DNA of 64,000 nucleotides from Prevotella sp. MGM1 (GTDB lineage Bacteria > Bacteroidota > Bacteroidia > Bacteroidales > Bacteroidaceae): NCBI RefSeq assembly GCF_002933775.1, contig NZ_BEWV01000207.1, positions 1 to 64,000 of the forward strand, in the 5' to 3' direction. Below, in pieces: positions 26,584 through 35,154 of the stretch (position 1 is its first letter; every line of letters starts with the position of its first letter). A model generated the notes under the pieces. The model was not told the DNA's origin. It saw nothing but the letters and a program-made list of their open reading frames with translations, and searched no databases. The translations under genes were made by a program, and so were the position numbers.

Positions 26584-27210
26584 TCAGTCAATATCATAGC
26601 CTATCACGTATTCATCGTTGATAAGCAGATAGTAATAGCCGTTGCCACAATTCCGGTATTCTTTGCTGAAGCCTGCCGACATATCGCCATTGTCCCGTGG
26701 CTCACACCAAAGCGTTCCGTCATAACCGCAAAAATCAAAGCGACAAGTGAAAAAACTCTCTTTGTTCTTCATCGCCTCTCTGAAACGCTGCATAGATGCC
26801 GTCCCACAATATTTTTCGATAGTGGCAAGCCCAATACATTTGCCGTCAATGCGTGTTCCGGTCGTGATGTGGTTCTCGTAAAGGGATTTATCCAAATCCG
26901 CATTTGCGATGTCACGAAGCCAGGAATTTGTATGTGTGGCAAGCCGGGCAAGTTTCTGATATTTCAGAATGAGTTTCCTGTCCGTATTCGCCTCCTGCTC
27001 TTGCGAGGGATAGTATATCTGCTCGATGCTTGACCAATCTGTGAATACATAACCTTTTGTCCTTTTGCCGGGCGCGATAATGCCAATAATACCCCTGTCC
27101 CGATTGATGAACAAGCGTCTGCGTTTTCCTGCAATCCTCACATATAGAGACGAAGGATTGGTTTCGTTGCGAAGATAGCTCTCCGCAGGATGAATAGTTG
27201 TCGTTTCCAT
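26584..27210 (-). CDS. element protein of unknown function
   Basis: 208 aa, last gene of the minus-strand operon that starts near 28832, and convergent with the phosphoribosyltransferase-like gene. A small beta-rich N-terminus (YVRIAGKRRRLFINRDRGII) and a Cys-containing C-terminus are visible. No family recognised. Confidence 0.7.
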   Translation of the reverse strand: METTTIHPAESYLRNETNPSSLYVRIAGKRRRLFINRDRGIIGIIAPGKRTKGYVFTDWSSIEQIYYPSQEQEANTDRKLILKYQKLARLATHTNSWLRDIANADLDKSLYENHITTGTRIDGKCIGLATIEKYCGTASMQRFREAMKNKESFFTCRFDFCGYDGTLWCEPRDNGDMSAGFSKEYRNCGNGYYYLLINDEYVIGYDID

Positions 27211-27218
27211 ATCCGTAT

Positions 27219-27446
27219 CTATTTTTCAATATTTATTTTACCCGTCCTTACCTGTACTCCGTTACGGTAGAGTGTGATTTCTCCGGGCTTGAAGCCCATT
27301 TCTCCGAAGGCTATGTATCTGATATAATCCCGATAATTCTCGCCTGAAAAATTTTTGCCGCACAAGTTGTTGAAAAACATAGGTATTGAAAACCCATCCT
27401 CTCCCGACAACACCACCTTGCCGTTTTGTCTGATTTCGTCTAACAT
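27219..27446 (-). CDS. small element protein
   Basis: 75 aa from the ATG at 27446 (an ATG at 27458 is also in frame). Acidic N-terminus and a beta-rich end (GEITLYRNGVQVRTGKI). It overlaps the end of the next gene upstream, which shows translational coupling. Unknown function. Confidence 0.6.
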   Translation of the reverse strand: MLDEIRQNGKVVLSGEDGFSIPMFFNNLCGKNFSGENYRDYIRYIAFGEMGFKPGEITLYRNGVQVRTGKINIEK

Positions 27447-27703
27447 ACCAATTTCCAATTTTCATCATCAATGGTAAGTTTGTTCATTTCCCAATCATAC
27501 TCCACTTCCGGTGCATTGGTATAGGGGAAATTGATGGTGTAGCCGATTTGTCCGTAGGAACAATGAAGCGGTGTAACACATATTTCCCTGCCAAAATAAA
27601 GGTTCGGTGTGCAGTATTTTCGCCAGTTAAAGCGGTCTGCAAGGATGTTCCTGCAAAGTCTTCTGTAATATGATTTGTCCGATAAAGTCATAGTTGTAGC
27701 CAT
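27440..27703 (-). CDS. small element protein
   Basis: 87 aa, overlapping its neighbours on both sides (by about 7 bases and by 1 base). Rich in Tyr and Cys (CTPNLYFGREICVTPLHC). Unknown function; retained because of the coupling and the intact frame. Confidence 0.6.
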   Translation of the reverse strand: MATTMTLSDKSYYRRLCRNILADRFNWRKYCTPNLYFGREICVTPLHCSYGQIGYTINFPYTNAPEVEYDWEMNKLTIDDENWKLVC

Positions 27704-28065
27704 TAGATAAATTCAACTTCAAGTGCTTGCAGCAACTCGTATATCTGTTCTTCGGTTTCTTCCATATCCGACACAATATCCTTGATATGATAAGGTGCGC
27801 CATTTCTGCCGTGTCCGTCATCGCCAATCCATAAATAGGCTTCATAATCCGGGTCAAAGTCCTCGTAATATCGCTTCATACCGGCAATAAGCGTGTCGAT
27901 GTCTTCATCCTGCATATCGGCATTGAAATTGAAATCCTGCCCGTATTTGGTGTAGCGTTGAAACTCAAATTGTATGCTTGTCTTGTTTTCGTCTCCAACG
28001 TTTATGCTCCAGCCTTTTTCTTGGGCAATGTCCGTTACTTTCCGTATCTGTTCTTGGGTAGTCAT
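27703..28065 (-). CDS. acidic element protein
   Basis: 120 aa, strongly acidic (DMEETEEQIYELLQALEVEF at the C-terminus), with YLWIGDDGHGRNGAPYHIKD in the middle. Acidic small proteins in such elements are sometimes DNA mimics, but nothing in the sequence proves that here. Its stop overlaps the next start by one base. Confidence 0.7.
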   Translation of the reverse strand: MTTQEQIRKVTDIAQEKGWSINVGDENKTSIQFEFQRYTKYGQDFNFNADMQDEDIDTLIAGMKRYYEDFDPDYEAYLWIGDDGHGRNGAPYHIKDIVSDMEETEEQIYELLQALEVEFI

Positions 28066-28113
28066 ACTCTTTGTTTTTGTGGGGAGACCTCTCCAATCTC
28101 CCCACTGGTTGAT

Positions 28114-28452
28114 TTAATCCGTTATCTCAAAATAATATTCCTGTTCCTCGTCCGACCATTCAGCGGTCATTGCATCCGCTTCCCTCCACAGTTTGTCATA
28201 GAGAATGGCTCTTTGATTGTCTCTCTCGTGCCACTGCCATATCTTGTGATTGAGGACAAGGCAAAGTTCCGTCCAATACTTGTAGTTGTCTTTCCATTCA
28301 GACTTGGCTCGCCTGTATGTGTCGGCTATGGCATTGTTCCCGAACTTGTCGGCAATGGAGAAATCCTGCCAAAAGGTGGTTATCGGCTCGTAACCGTTCA
28401 ACTCTGTTATGTTCCATCTTGGGATGGCGATTTGAAGTGCTTGCATACTCAT
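28114..28452 (-). CDS. small element protein
   Basis: 112 aa, rich in Trp and Tyr (NYKYWTELCLVLNHKIWQWH), acidic C-terminus. Its start overlaps the stop of the interrupted gene upstream by one base. Not recognised beyond being typical cargo of Bacteroidales elements. Confidence 0.68.
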   Translation of the reverse strand: MSMQALQIAIPRWNITELNGYEPITTFWQDFSIADKFGNNAIADTYRRAKSEWKDNYKYWTELCLVLNHKIWQWHERDNQRAILYDKLWREADAMTAEWSDEEQEYYFEITD

Positions 28453-28832
28453 TATTGTTTACGGTTTTCGTAATACTCTTCGGGCAAATGATAGAGGTCG
28501 TTCTCTGCCAAATGGTCTATGGATTCCGCTGCCAGACGGCACGCCCATTCGTTACGCTGGTCATATCTTCCCTTGTGTCAGTTCTCCGCCAACTGCTCCA
28601 TAAAGTAGAACATCAGTTTGGCTTTCTCGTTTACCAAATAGCGGTGGTCGTCCGCCAATGCCTTGCCCATTTTTCGGGGTGAAGCCATTTTGCCGTTCAC
28701 ATAGTTTGAGAACTCGTCTGCAAATCGTTTGTCGTTCTCCGATAGTTGATTGTTGTACTCCATTTCTAATGAATTTTGATGTTGAATATTTTTTTTCTTT
28801 TCCCTTTGCTTGAAGCTGTCAAACTTCGCCAC
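28452..28832 (-). pseudogene. element protein gene interrupted by in-frame TGA
   Basis: From a GTG at 28832 (an ATG at 28763 is an alternative) the frame runs to TGA at 28578-28580 after FYFMEQLAEN. It then stays open in the same frame for 41 more codons (HKGRYDQRNEWACRLAAES and on to YENRKQ) to TAA at 28452-28454. The continuation has normal protein composition and abuts the next start, so the original product was probably about 126 aa with Trp at the TGA. The function is unknown. Confidence 0.65.
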
Positions 28833-29003
28833 CGGGATATGTTTTATGTGCGTTAAAGACTATAGGGTAAGGGAGATAAGACAAGTAAACAAACAGGGAG
28901 TTAATGAAATACCACTAATGGCACATTCGTGGAAAGCTGTCGTTAAGTCCACTGAATTGTTAGCGCAAGTGGTACTTGGCATTCTACCGCCATAGTACCT
29001 TTG
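28790..29003. repeat. leader repeat, copy A, with outward promoter
   Basis: This stretch upstream of the 28832 minus-strand operon resembles 31715-31951. Shared blocks include TTTTTCTTTTCCCTT, GATAAGACAAGTAAA, ATGAAATACC, AAGTCCAC, GGTACTTGGC and AGTACCTTTGCA. It carries GGTACT (28971-28976) and AGTACC (28994-28999) with a 17-base spacer, and a TACCTTTG box at 28996-29003 pointing to the plus strand. Confidence 0.7.
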
Positions 29004-29015
29004 CACGATAAAACA

Positions 29016-29189
29016 ATGCCGTGTGGCGTGATGGTCGGCTCTAAGAAGAATCCTCCGATGACTATAATGGGAGATTATCCTATAAAGGTTTTAGGATATA
29101 AATTCGGCCATAGTTTTTATTTGTTGCCGACATTATACAAAAGGATATATATGCAGTACATTATAAAAGCGCATTTAAGTCCTATATAA
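29016..29189 (+). CDS. possible small basic protein
   Basis: 57 aa, beginning 12 bases after a -7 box and ending 8 bases before a 10-bp hairpin, so it sits in a plausible short transcription unit. The sequence is basic and aromatic (VLGYKFGHSFYLLPTLYKR). It is on the strand opposite to its neighbours. It could equally be a small RNA without coding function. Confidence 0.3.
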   Translation: MPCGVMVGSKKNPPMTIMGDYPIKVLGYKFGHSFYLLPTLYKRIYMQYIIKAHLSPI

Positions 29190-29197
29190 CAGAAATC

Positions 29198-29225
29198 GCT
29201 ACGGTAATCAGCAAGTTACCGTAGC
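29198..29225. terminator. hairpin downstream of pcfJ-like gene
   Basis: GCTACGGTAA (29198-29207) and TTACCGTAGC (29216-29225) pair perfectly with an 8-base loop. It lies 65 bases beyond the stop of the PcfJ-like gene on the minus strand and just after the small plus-strand frame, so it may stop transcription from either side. No strong T-run. Confidence 0.55.
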
Positions 29226-29289
29226 CACGCATAAAGCCACCTGCTACAATGTGTGTCGTAACAAGTGGCTGACGAAAAGAAAGAACAGA

Positions 29290-30555
29290 TTAAGCGGTCA
29301 TTCGCTTACGGATTTGCCGGGCGTTCTTCTGAACAAGCCGGATAATTCGGTCGTGGTATTCCGTAGCCTTATTGCAAAGCCCTCTTGACTGCAATACCTT
29401 GAATGTTTCAAGGCTCAATTCAATGGTTTCAACACGCTGGTTGTCAATCCGTGCTGAAAATACCAACGACTGCGGTTTGAGATAATATTCGCATTGTCCG
29501 ACACAATGATGCAGGGCGTTCCCTTCCTTGTAATAATCATCCACGCTCTCCAACACACTGACTACAATCAGTCCGTCCGTGAATGACAATCCGAAGAATT
29601 TGCTTTTTAATTCTCTGAAACGCTCCTCGCTCTCCTTTGCCTTTTTCCTTTGTTCCTCACGCTCCTCCCGTTCTTGAATAATCCTTGCCCGTTCCTGATA
29701 GCGGTCGTGTTCGGCTTTCAAGTCTAATGGACAGACATAGTGGGCATTGTGAATGTCCTTGCCACACCTTTCAAGTAAGCGGATGTAATCTATCCAAAGA
29801 GAAATATCTGCTATATGATAGCCATTGCGTAAGACTATCTTGTAAGTGTTCCAATACAAATCAAAGTACATTGAATGTTGCAGGAAGTAGTTCAAATCAG
29901 TTTTCCTGCCTGCCTTGAACATCGTTTCGGCTCTGCTGTCTGTCAACAAGGCTTCGATAAGCCGTGTCGGTTCGATGTCAGCCAATGAGCCTTGCAATCC
30001 GTTGCGTCTTAACTTTGGAGTGGCAGAATAATATGGATAGACCTTGCAATCGGCAATCCGTCTGTACACATAGTTGTCTCTCCGTAACTCCAGACAGCCG
30101 TCCAAAACAAAAGTATCTGCGTAATGTCCGAGTGTGCGTTTCAATGCCGTTATCTCCGTCTTGCCGTTATCATCCACCCAATAGCGTGCAATCTCCATAG
30201 AATAATACTCCGCTTTCTTGCCTTTACGGAAGTTTGCGTTCATAAGAAATACACGCTGTACCTGTAAACCGTCCTGTGTGGCAAGTGTGGAATAATACGC
30301 TTTGTCCTTGAATGTCCTGCACTTGGTGTCCAGTATCTCCAGTCTTGCACCGCAATGTGGGCAACGGCACACCTTTTCGTTGCTCTCGTTCCATTGATAA
30401 CCGCAATCCATACAGGTCGTTCCTCCGTTTTTGGTGCGGTATGCGTAATGGCTGATACATTGACGGAATGCCCATAACTCCTGCTTCTTTGTCTGTGGCA
30501 GTAACCGTCCGTTGGCGGTTACTACCTTATGCTGTAATCTCGTTTTCGCTCTCAT
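29290..30555 (-). CDS. pcfJ: PcfJ-like protein
   Basis: 421 aa. The N-terminus has two CxxC pairs (CMDCGYQW and CRCPHCG, about 48-70), probably a zinc ribbon. The middle is a long domain with aromatic motifs, then a Glu/Arg/Lys coiled coil (about 290-320). The C-terminal PcfJ core holds GNALHHCVGQCEYYL and VETIELSL. PcfJ is found with PcfK on conjugative plasmids and elements; its biochemical role is unknown. It overlaps the PcfK-like gene by 4 bases. Confidence 0.82.
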   Translation of the reverse strand: MRAKTRLQHKVVTANGRLLPQTKKQELWAFRQCISHYAYRTKNGGTTCMDCGYQWNESNEKVCRCPHCGARLEILDTKCRTFKDKAYYSTLATQDGLQVQRVFLMNANFRKGKKAEYYSMEIARYWVDDNGKTEITALKRTLGHYADTFVLDGCLELRRDNYVYRRIADCKVYPYYSATPKLRRNGLQGSLADIEPTRLIEALLTDSRAETMFKAGRKTDLNYFLQHSMYFDLYWNTYKIVLRNGYHIADISLWIDYIRLLERCGKDIHNAHYVCPLDLKAEHDRYQERARIIQEREEREEQRKKAKESEERFRELKSKFFGLSFTDGLIVVSVLESVDDYYKEGNALHHCVGQCEYYLKPQSLVFSARIDNQRVETIELSLETFKVLQSRGLCNKATEYHDRIIRLVQKNARQIRKRMTA

Positions 30556-30992
30556 AGTCCTAAATCAAATAATGTTGGTTGTTCGGGTTCTTGTCTGACC
30601 GCTTTCGGGGTCGGCTTCGGTTTGCTGTTTCGCTGTTGGATTTTACGCAGTTCCTCGTTTTGGTAGGCTTTGAGTGCATTCTCCCTCGCTTCGGCTTGTT
30701 CTTCGGGAGATAGTTCTACTCTATGGTTGACTATCACTCCGCAGTTGACCGCCTTTCCCACTTCTATATCATCTTCATCATAGTAATGTACTCCAAGCGA
30801 ATAAACCTCGTCATCGGTCATACCGCAACCGCCCTCTTTACAGATTGCCATTGCCTGGTTGAGTATGAATGTCACGCAATCGTCCAAATTCTTGTTCTCT
30901 TTGGCATACGATACAGCAAAGAGTTCATCGGTCTTGGCTCTTTCGTCCAGATATGCCTTAATTGCCTGCTTAAAATGTTCTGTTCCTTTCAT
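30552..30992 (-). CDS. pcfK: PcfK-like protein
   Basis: 146 aa. The N-terminal helical region (FKQAIKAYLDERAKTDELFA) and the segment GGCGMTDDEVYSLGVHYYDE are typical of PcfK. A basic, Pro-rich linker and TLFDLGL end the protein. It is encoded immediately before PcfJ with a 4-base overlap, the usual pairing. Confidence 0.8.
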   Translation of the reverse strand: MKGTEHFKQAIKAYLDERAKTDELFAVSYAKENKNLDDCVTFILNQAMAICKEGGCGMTDDEVYSLGVHYYDEDDIEVGKAVNCGVIVNHRVELSPEEQAEARENALKAYQNEELRKIQQRNSKPKPTPKAVRQEPEQPTLFDLGL

Positions 30993-31000
30993 AATGTCTG

Positions 31001-31192
31001 TTATTTTGCTTGATAATAGATACTTGGTTCACTTGAAACATTGTATATGTACGCTCCGCACCTTACCAAAAGTGCTTGGTTTCCGTAGTACATCCGTTTC
31101 ATTCCTTTAATACTGCCTGTGTGGTGGAAATTGGGAAATCGGCTGATATTGCACCACTTTCCTTGTTCCTTTGTCATTCGTCTTGTCCTCAT
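31001..31192 (-). CDS. small basic element protein
   Basis: 63 aa, basic N-terminus (MRTRRMTKEQGKW), then HHTGSIKGMKRMYYGNQALL and a C-terminus with CGAYIYNVSS. It is encoded 8 bases before PcfK in the same operon. The compact Gly/Tyr pattern suggests a small beta-domain. Function unknown. Confidence 0.6.
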   Translation of the reverse strand: MRTRRMTKEQGKWCNISRFPNFHHTGSIKGMKRMYYGNQALLVRCGAYIYNVSSEPSIYYQAK

Positions 31193-31197
31193 AGCGT

Positions 31198-31683
31198 TTA
31201 GAAATGATAGTCAATAACTCCACCGATGTAAAGTAGTTTTCCCGGCTCGAACTGGCTGACCATCTGTAAAAACGAGTACGATTGTTCGGCATAGCCATTA
31301 ACGCCATGCTCGTCCATATAGAACTGATAACCGAGGTCAAGCGGATTTTTGAGAAATTTTTCAAGTTGGTACACCGCCCCAATCCACATCATGCAGTTTT
31401 CAACGGTAACGGCTTGTGCCTTTTCTTGGATGGCTGTAACAAATTCCTTTTTCCACTTGTCCGCACCGCCATTGTATCGGATTGTGTTTTCTCCCACAAG
31501 AGTGAACATCCCTTTTGGCAATGCCTTTTCTATCAGATTGGCAATATGGAATTTGCGTTCTTCCTCGTCTATCTCCGAACAATAGTCGTAATAGTGTCCG
31601 TCCCCTTGTTCAAGGGTGTCCTCGTTCAAGTAGTTGTCCCTGTCAACTCTTGTTTCCGTGATTTGAAAAATCTTGCTGTGCAT
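31198..31683 (-). CDS. element protein of unknown function
   Basis: 161 aa, first gene of the PcfK/PcfJ operon, acidic N-terminal half (DTLEQGDGHYYDYCSEIDEE). No known motif. Its upstream region is the second copy of the leader repeat (31715-31951). Confidence 0.7.
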   Translation of the reverse strand: MHSKIFQITETRVDRDNYLNEDTLEQGDGHYYDYCSEIDEEERKFHIANLIEKALPKGMFTLVGENTIRYNGGADKWKKEFVTAIQEKAQAVTVENCMMWIGAVYQLEKFLKNPLDLGYQFYMDEHGVNGYAEQSYSFLQMVSQFEPGKLLYIGGVIDYHF

Positions 31684-31714
31684 AATCAGTCTGTTTTAAT
31701 CGTTGAACTTTTGT

Positions 31715-31951
31715 CTTTTTCTTTTCCCTTATTTTGAAGCCTTTATCGGCTTTCTTGTCGGGATCTGAATTTTACGTGCTATCAAGAGACTGAGGAAACA
31801 GAGGGATAAGACAAGTAAATGGCAGAGGAGTTGATGAAATACCCAATTTACGCTTGACGGAAATTGCGGAAAGTTGTTGTCAAGTCCACCAAGCCATTAG
31901 CGAGCAGACCTGCATAGCGGTACTTGGCGTTCCCTCACCGCAGTACCTTTG
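31715..31951. repeat. leader repeat, copy B, with outward promoter
   Basis: Imperfect copy of 28790-29003, upstream of the minus-strand PcfK/PcfJ operon. The dyad GGTACT (31919-31924) / AGTACC (31942-31947) again has a spacer of exactly 17 bases, and TACCTTTG is at 31944-31951 on the plus strand. The stretch 31684-32139 holds no gene; beyond the promoter there are only very short frames with a GGAGG before one ATG near 31993. Confidence 0.7.
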
Positions 31952-32040
31952 CAAAGGAAAATAGAGCCGGCAAGATGAGCCGGAGGAGTTCATGATTTGT
32001 AAAGCACAGCCTTTGTATAAGGGGCGATAAATTTGTACTA

Positions 32041-32081
32041 TATCAAAAACAAGAGAGCCGATCCATCACGGACAGGCTCTC
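32041..32081 (-). terminator. terminator of the OmpA-like gene
   Basis: GAGAGCC (32053-32059) and GGCTCTC (32075-32081) pair. On the minus strand the hairpin is followed by TTGTTTTTGATA. It lies about 60 bases downstream of the stop codon of the OmpA-like gene. Confidence 0.7.
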
Positions 32082-32139
32082 CCTTCAAAAGAATTGACAT
32101 TTAACTAATCAATTTGAACAAAAAGAATCTTACACTTTA

Positions 32140-33642
32140 CTATTTCATATATAGCATGACTTTGGTATGTCTGTTAGCTTCAGTGGGTACATAATTGGAA
32201 ATACCTCCTTGACTGACCTTTGTTATATTTTCAACGGCCACTCCGCGCCTGCGTAACTCCGTGGCAATATAATCGGCTCTCGATGCGCTCAACTTATTGT
32301 TTATATCGGCAGTTCCAGTGGCAGCGTCAGCCGCATCTGCAACAGTCACGGATAATCCGTATTTCTTTGTCACACGCGCCAGTTCATCCAGATTGATCAA
32401 CTGGGATTTATCGGTCAGTTGAGCCGTGCCGAGTTCAAAGAAGAAATAGACAGGTGAACCGATGCATTCGTTACCGGAACCTATAAAGGAGAGATAATCC
32501 GAATGGCTATAAATGGAAATGCTGTCATTATTCATATCCGGAGACAGCAGGGAATCGGCACCTGTGACATAGAAGCCGTTTACAACGCTACCGTCATTAT
32601 TGGGTATGGCATTGACAAATTCAGACTTACTGAACAAACTGTCATTGGACAATGGAGACTTGCCATCCCAATGCCTGTTTTTCAATCTTGCCCGGAGCGA
32701 GTTCAGTCCGCTGTAATCGTTTCTCGGATAGACATTGCCCAAACTCTCCCGGTCATCAAACATCTTGCTATATTTATCAAGCAAGCCCTCAATTTCCAGA
32801 ATCTTCTTCAATTCGTTGATCGTTCTCATCGCCCTGTCATGTTGCCCGGTGTATCTGCGATTACTCTCCGATAGCTGTGAAGCGTAACCAATCAGCCACT
32901 CGTTCTGCCGGATGTAAGGACTCGCATCAACGGCACGTTTCCAGCCGGTCTTTCCAATCGTAAACGACAAGCCGGCTGACACGGAGAGCATATTATCTCC
33001 GAAACGATTGGATTTGCCATAGCCATCAAAGTCCTGGAATGTGGAAACATTGCCAATTTCCAACAATGCAGACAGCCGTTTACAGATACGGTATTGTCCC
33101 TGTATTCCGTATGAAACGGCAAACGGATTATGTCCGTTCTGCGGATTGTGCATCAGTCCAAATCCTATGTATGGAATGATTCCCCAACGAGGATTCTCAA
33201 CCTTGCCATACCGATATCCAAGCACATTCCACATCAAGTCAGCATGAAAGTGATGGTAGTCATTTGTGACCAGTTCGCAATCTTTGAACTGCCAACCTCC
33301 ATAACCGATTCTTGCTCCGATCTGCGGAGTGAACCACTTGCCAAGCGATGCGAAAATAGTAGGCTTTATCCTGTCAAATAAGTCGGCACAACCAACAGGT
33401 TTGCCAATGAACGCACTTGCACCACCTTGAAGACTGACAAGCCAGTTGCCGTTCCAAGGCGATGTCACGAATACACCCTTGTGGTAAGTCGGATCCAAAG
33501 GCCGAAGCATCTGTTCGATATCCGTGTACGACTCCAGCTGTACAGTGTCCTTTGTCACAGGTGGTACAGCCGCTTTCATGTGCAGTGAACAGCCCATACC
33601 TGCCACTGCCAGAATTAAAAATATTTTCTTTGTCATATTCAA
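32140..33642 (-). CDS. OmpA-family outer-membrane protein
   Basis: 500 aa. Signal peptide (MNMTKKIFLILAVAGMGCSL, cleaved near KAA). The N-terminal half looks like a beta-barrel with alternating aromatic strands (WFTPQIGARIGYGGWQF, RWGIIPYIGFGLMH). A helical linker follows, and then a C-terminal OmpA peptidoglycan-binding domain (about 395-500: FFFELGTAQLTDKSQLINL, NNKLSASRADYIATELRRRG). The position where classical OmpA has an Arg/Asp-rich pocket is partly changed (ADAADAATGTAD). Genes of this type commonly travel with mobilization genes in Bacteroidales elements. Confidence 0.85.
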   Translation of the reverse strand: MNMTKKIFLILAVAGMGCSLHMKAAVPPVTKDTVQLESYTDIEQMLRPLDPTYHKGVFVTSPWNGNWLVSLQGGASAFIGKPVGCADLFDRIKPTIFASLGKWFTPQIGARIGYGGWQFKDCELVTNDYHHFHADLMWNVLGYRYGKVENPRWGIIPYIGFGLMHNPQNGHNPFAVSYGIQGQYRICKRLSALLEIGNVSTFQDFDGYGKSNRFGDNMLSVSAGLSFTIGKTGWKRAVDASPYIRQNEWLIGYASQLSESNRRYTGQHDRAMRTINELKKILEIEGLLDKYSKMFDDRESLGNVYPRNDYSGLNSLRARLKNRHWDGKSPLSNDSLFSKSEFVNAIPNNDGSVVNGFYVTGADSLLSPDMNNDSISIYSHSDYLSFIGSGNECIGSPVYFFFELGTAQLTDKSQLINLDELARVTKKYGLSVTVADAADAATGTADINNKLSASRADYIATELRRRGVAVENITKVSQGGISNYVPTEANRHTKVMLYMK

Positions 33643-33690
33643 CGCATTATTTTGTTTTGTTATCCATTGCAGAAAAACATATTCTGCCGA

Positions 33691-35154
33691 TTACCTCTTT
33701 TGCTTCTTGCCGGAAGTCGGTCGCATCATTCTGCTTGCCATCATCATGCAACGCCTTGCCCACGCACGGTTATCCTCGTCATCATCCTTTCCCCATTTAA
33801 GGTTGCTTTTACTTCCTCCACCGCCATGCGTTTCGGCAAATGTAGTGGCATCGTTGACCATACCAAGGAAGAGGAGCGTGGCGCAGTGCATCACTTCCGC
33901 CCCTTGCTCGGTCAGGCTCTGCAACAAAGAACCGTCAAAGACGGATTGTTCCGCAGCTCCCATTTCAGCCACTCTTGCCGAATGCTCTCCAACCAATGTT
34001 TCCAGCATTACATCTTTGAGCAGTACATCCACGTTGGAATGGATTTCACGACTGTACTTATAGGCTTCGCCTTTCAGTTCCTCCGTGCGCTCGCCAATGG
34101 CATCCATGTCCCTTTTAAGGGCTTCAAGCTGTTGGTCAGCCGTCCGTAGCTTATCCTGCTTGTCTTCCAGTTTTGTTTGGATAGAAGCCAGTTCTTTTTC
34201 CAACCGTTCCCTCTCGGCTATAATGGTAGCCGTATCTCCCTGATGGGATTGAAGGGTGCGTTCCAATGCCGATAGTTGGGATTCCTTTTCCGCTTTCGCC
34301 TTTCTGAGGTTGTCCAACATTGAGGTCAAGCCTTTCACCCTGCGCTCTGCCAGACTTATTTCCACTTTAAGGTCGGACAGTGCTTTTTTGTGTTGGACAA
34401 CCTGTTCCTCTATATTGGTACATTCTTCCGATAGGTGTCGGCGGTATTCTTCAGTGGTGCGATGTTTTGCACCGGTCTCGGAAATATTCCTGCCCCTTTT
34501 CAGATTCCACTTTCTGTTCACTTCCGCAAGCTCGTCATGCAACTTCTTCGTCCTTGCCGAGAACTCCAGCTTGTCCTTTCCTGCAAACATCTTCTTGAAC
34601 GCAAACTTACCGTCTTGGATTGGCAATAAGGTAAGGTGCATATGTGGAGAGAGTTCGTCAAGATGTACATAACAGCCGACGATATTCTCCTCACCGAAAC
34701 GCTCACTCATAAACCGGTACATATCTTTTGCCCATTGTTCTATTTCGGGCATTCTTTTGAGCGTGGCATTTTCCAAATTATTGCCGGGTTCATATACCAC
34801 GTCCTGATCCCCGAATGCCAGTTGCCGTATCGTATTCTGTGAACCGCTCAGAATAAAATCCACGACAGTCCGGTATTTCGGCTCGGCCAGACCCTCATTC
34901 GGATCTTTTATGCCACGTTGCAAAAGGCTTTCAGCCATCCGTTCCGGAATGGACTGCCTCTTGTCTATTGCTTGAATCTTGCCGCCCTTGACAACCTCAA
35001 AATTCAGGCGTTCCCTTTGACGGTCATACCTTCCTTTTTCCAGGGCGAAGTCCCAGCCCCGTTCGGTCCAGTTGCGCTGGTGTTCGTTGCTTTGGGCGGT
35101 GGTTATGCCTTTCATCACGTTCATGTGCATCACCTGCCATGATTTTTCAGCCAT
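33691..35154 (-). CDS. MobV-type relaxase (Mob/Pre family)
   Basis: 487 aa from the ATG at 35154; the frame is open to 35349 but the first 65 codons do not look coding. The N-terminus (KSWQVMHMNVMKG...NEHQRN) matches motif I of Mob/Pre proteins. The metal-binding motif HLDELSPHMHLTLLPI (HxDExxPHxH, about residue 160) is intact. A long coiled coil (about 230-370) and a basic tail (KKQKR) follow. It should nick the oriT and pilot the strand to the transfer channel. A hairpin-rich spacer upstream is the oriT candidate. Confidence 0.87.
   Translation of the reverse strand: MAEKSWQVMHMNVMKGITTAQSNEHQRNWTERGWDFALEKGRYDRQRERLNFEVVKGGKIQAIDKRQSIPERMAESLLQRGIKDPNEGLAEPKYRTVVDFILSGSQNTIRQLAFGDQDVVYEPGNNLENATLKRMPEIEQWAKDMYRFMSERFGEENIVGCYVHLDELSPHMHLTLLPIQDGKFAFKKMFAGKDKLEFSARTKKLHDELAEVNRKWNLKRGRNISETGAKHRTTEEYRRHLSEECTNIEEQVVQHKKALSDLKVEISLAERRVKGLTSMLDNLRKAKAEKESQLSALERTLQSHQGDTATIIAERERLEKELASIQTKLEDKQDKLRTADQQLEALKRDMDAIGERTEELKGEAYKYSREIHSNVDVLLKDVMLETLVGEHSARVAEMGAAEQSVFDGSLLQSLTEQGAEVMHCATLLFLGMVNDATTFAETHGGGGSKSNLKWGKDDDEDNRAWARRCMMMASRMMRPTSGKKQKR

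Noticed and set aside
19894..28580. TGA read as Trp as a general code change
   Set aside because: Other genes in the window (for example those ending at 314, 4901 and 23673) use TGA as an ordinary stop, so a changed code is ruled out; local mutation or readthrough remains.
33524..34149. two overlapping plus-strand frames
   Set aside because: Shadows of the OmpA-like and relaxase genes; runs of Ser, Pro and Cys typical of antisense frames.
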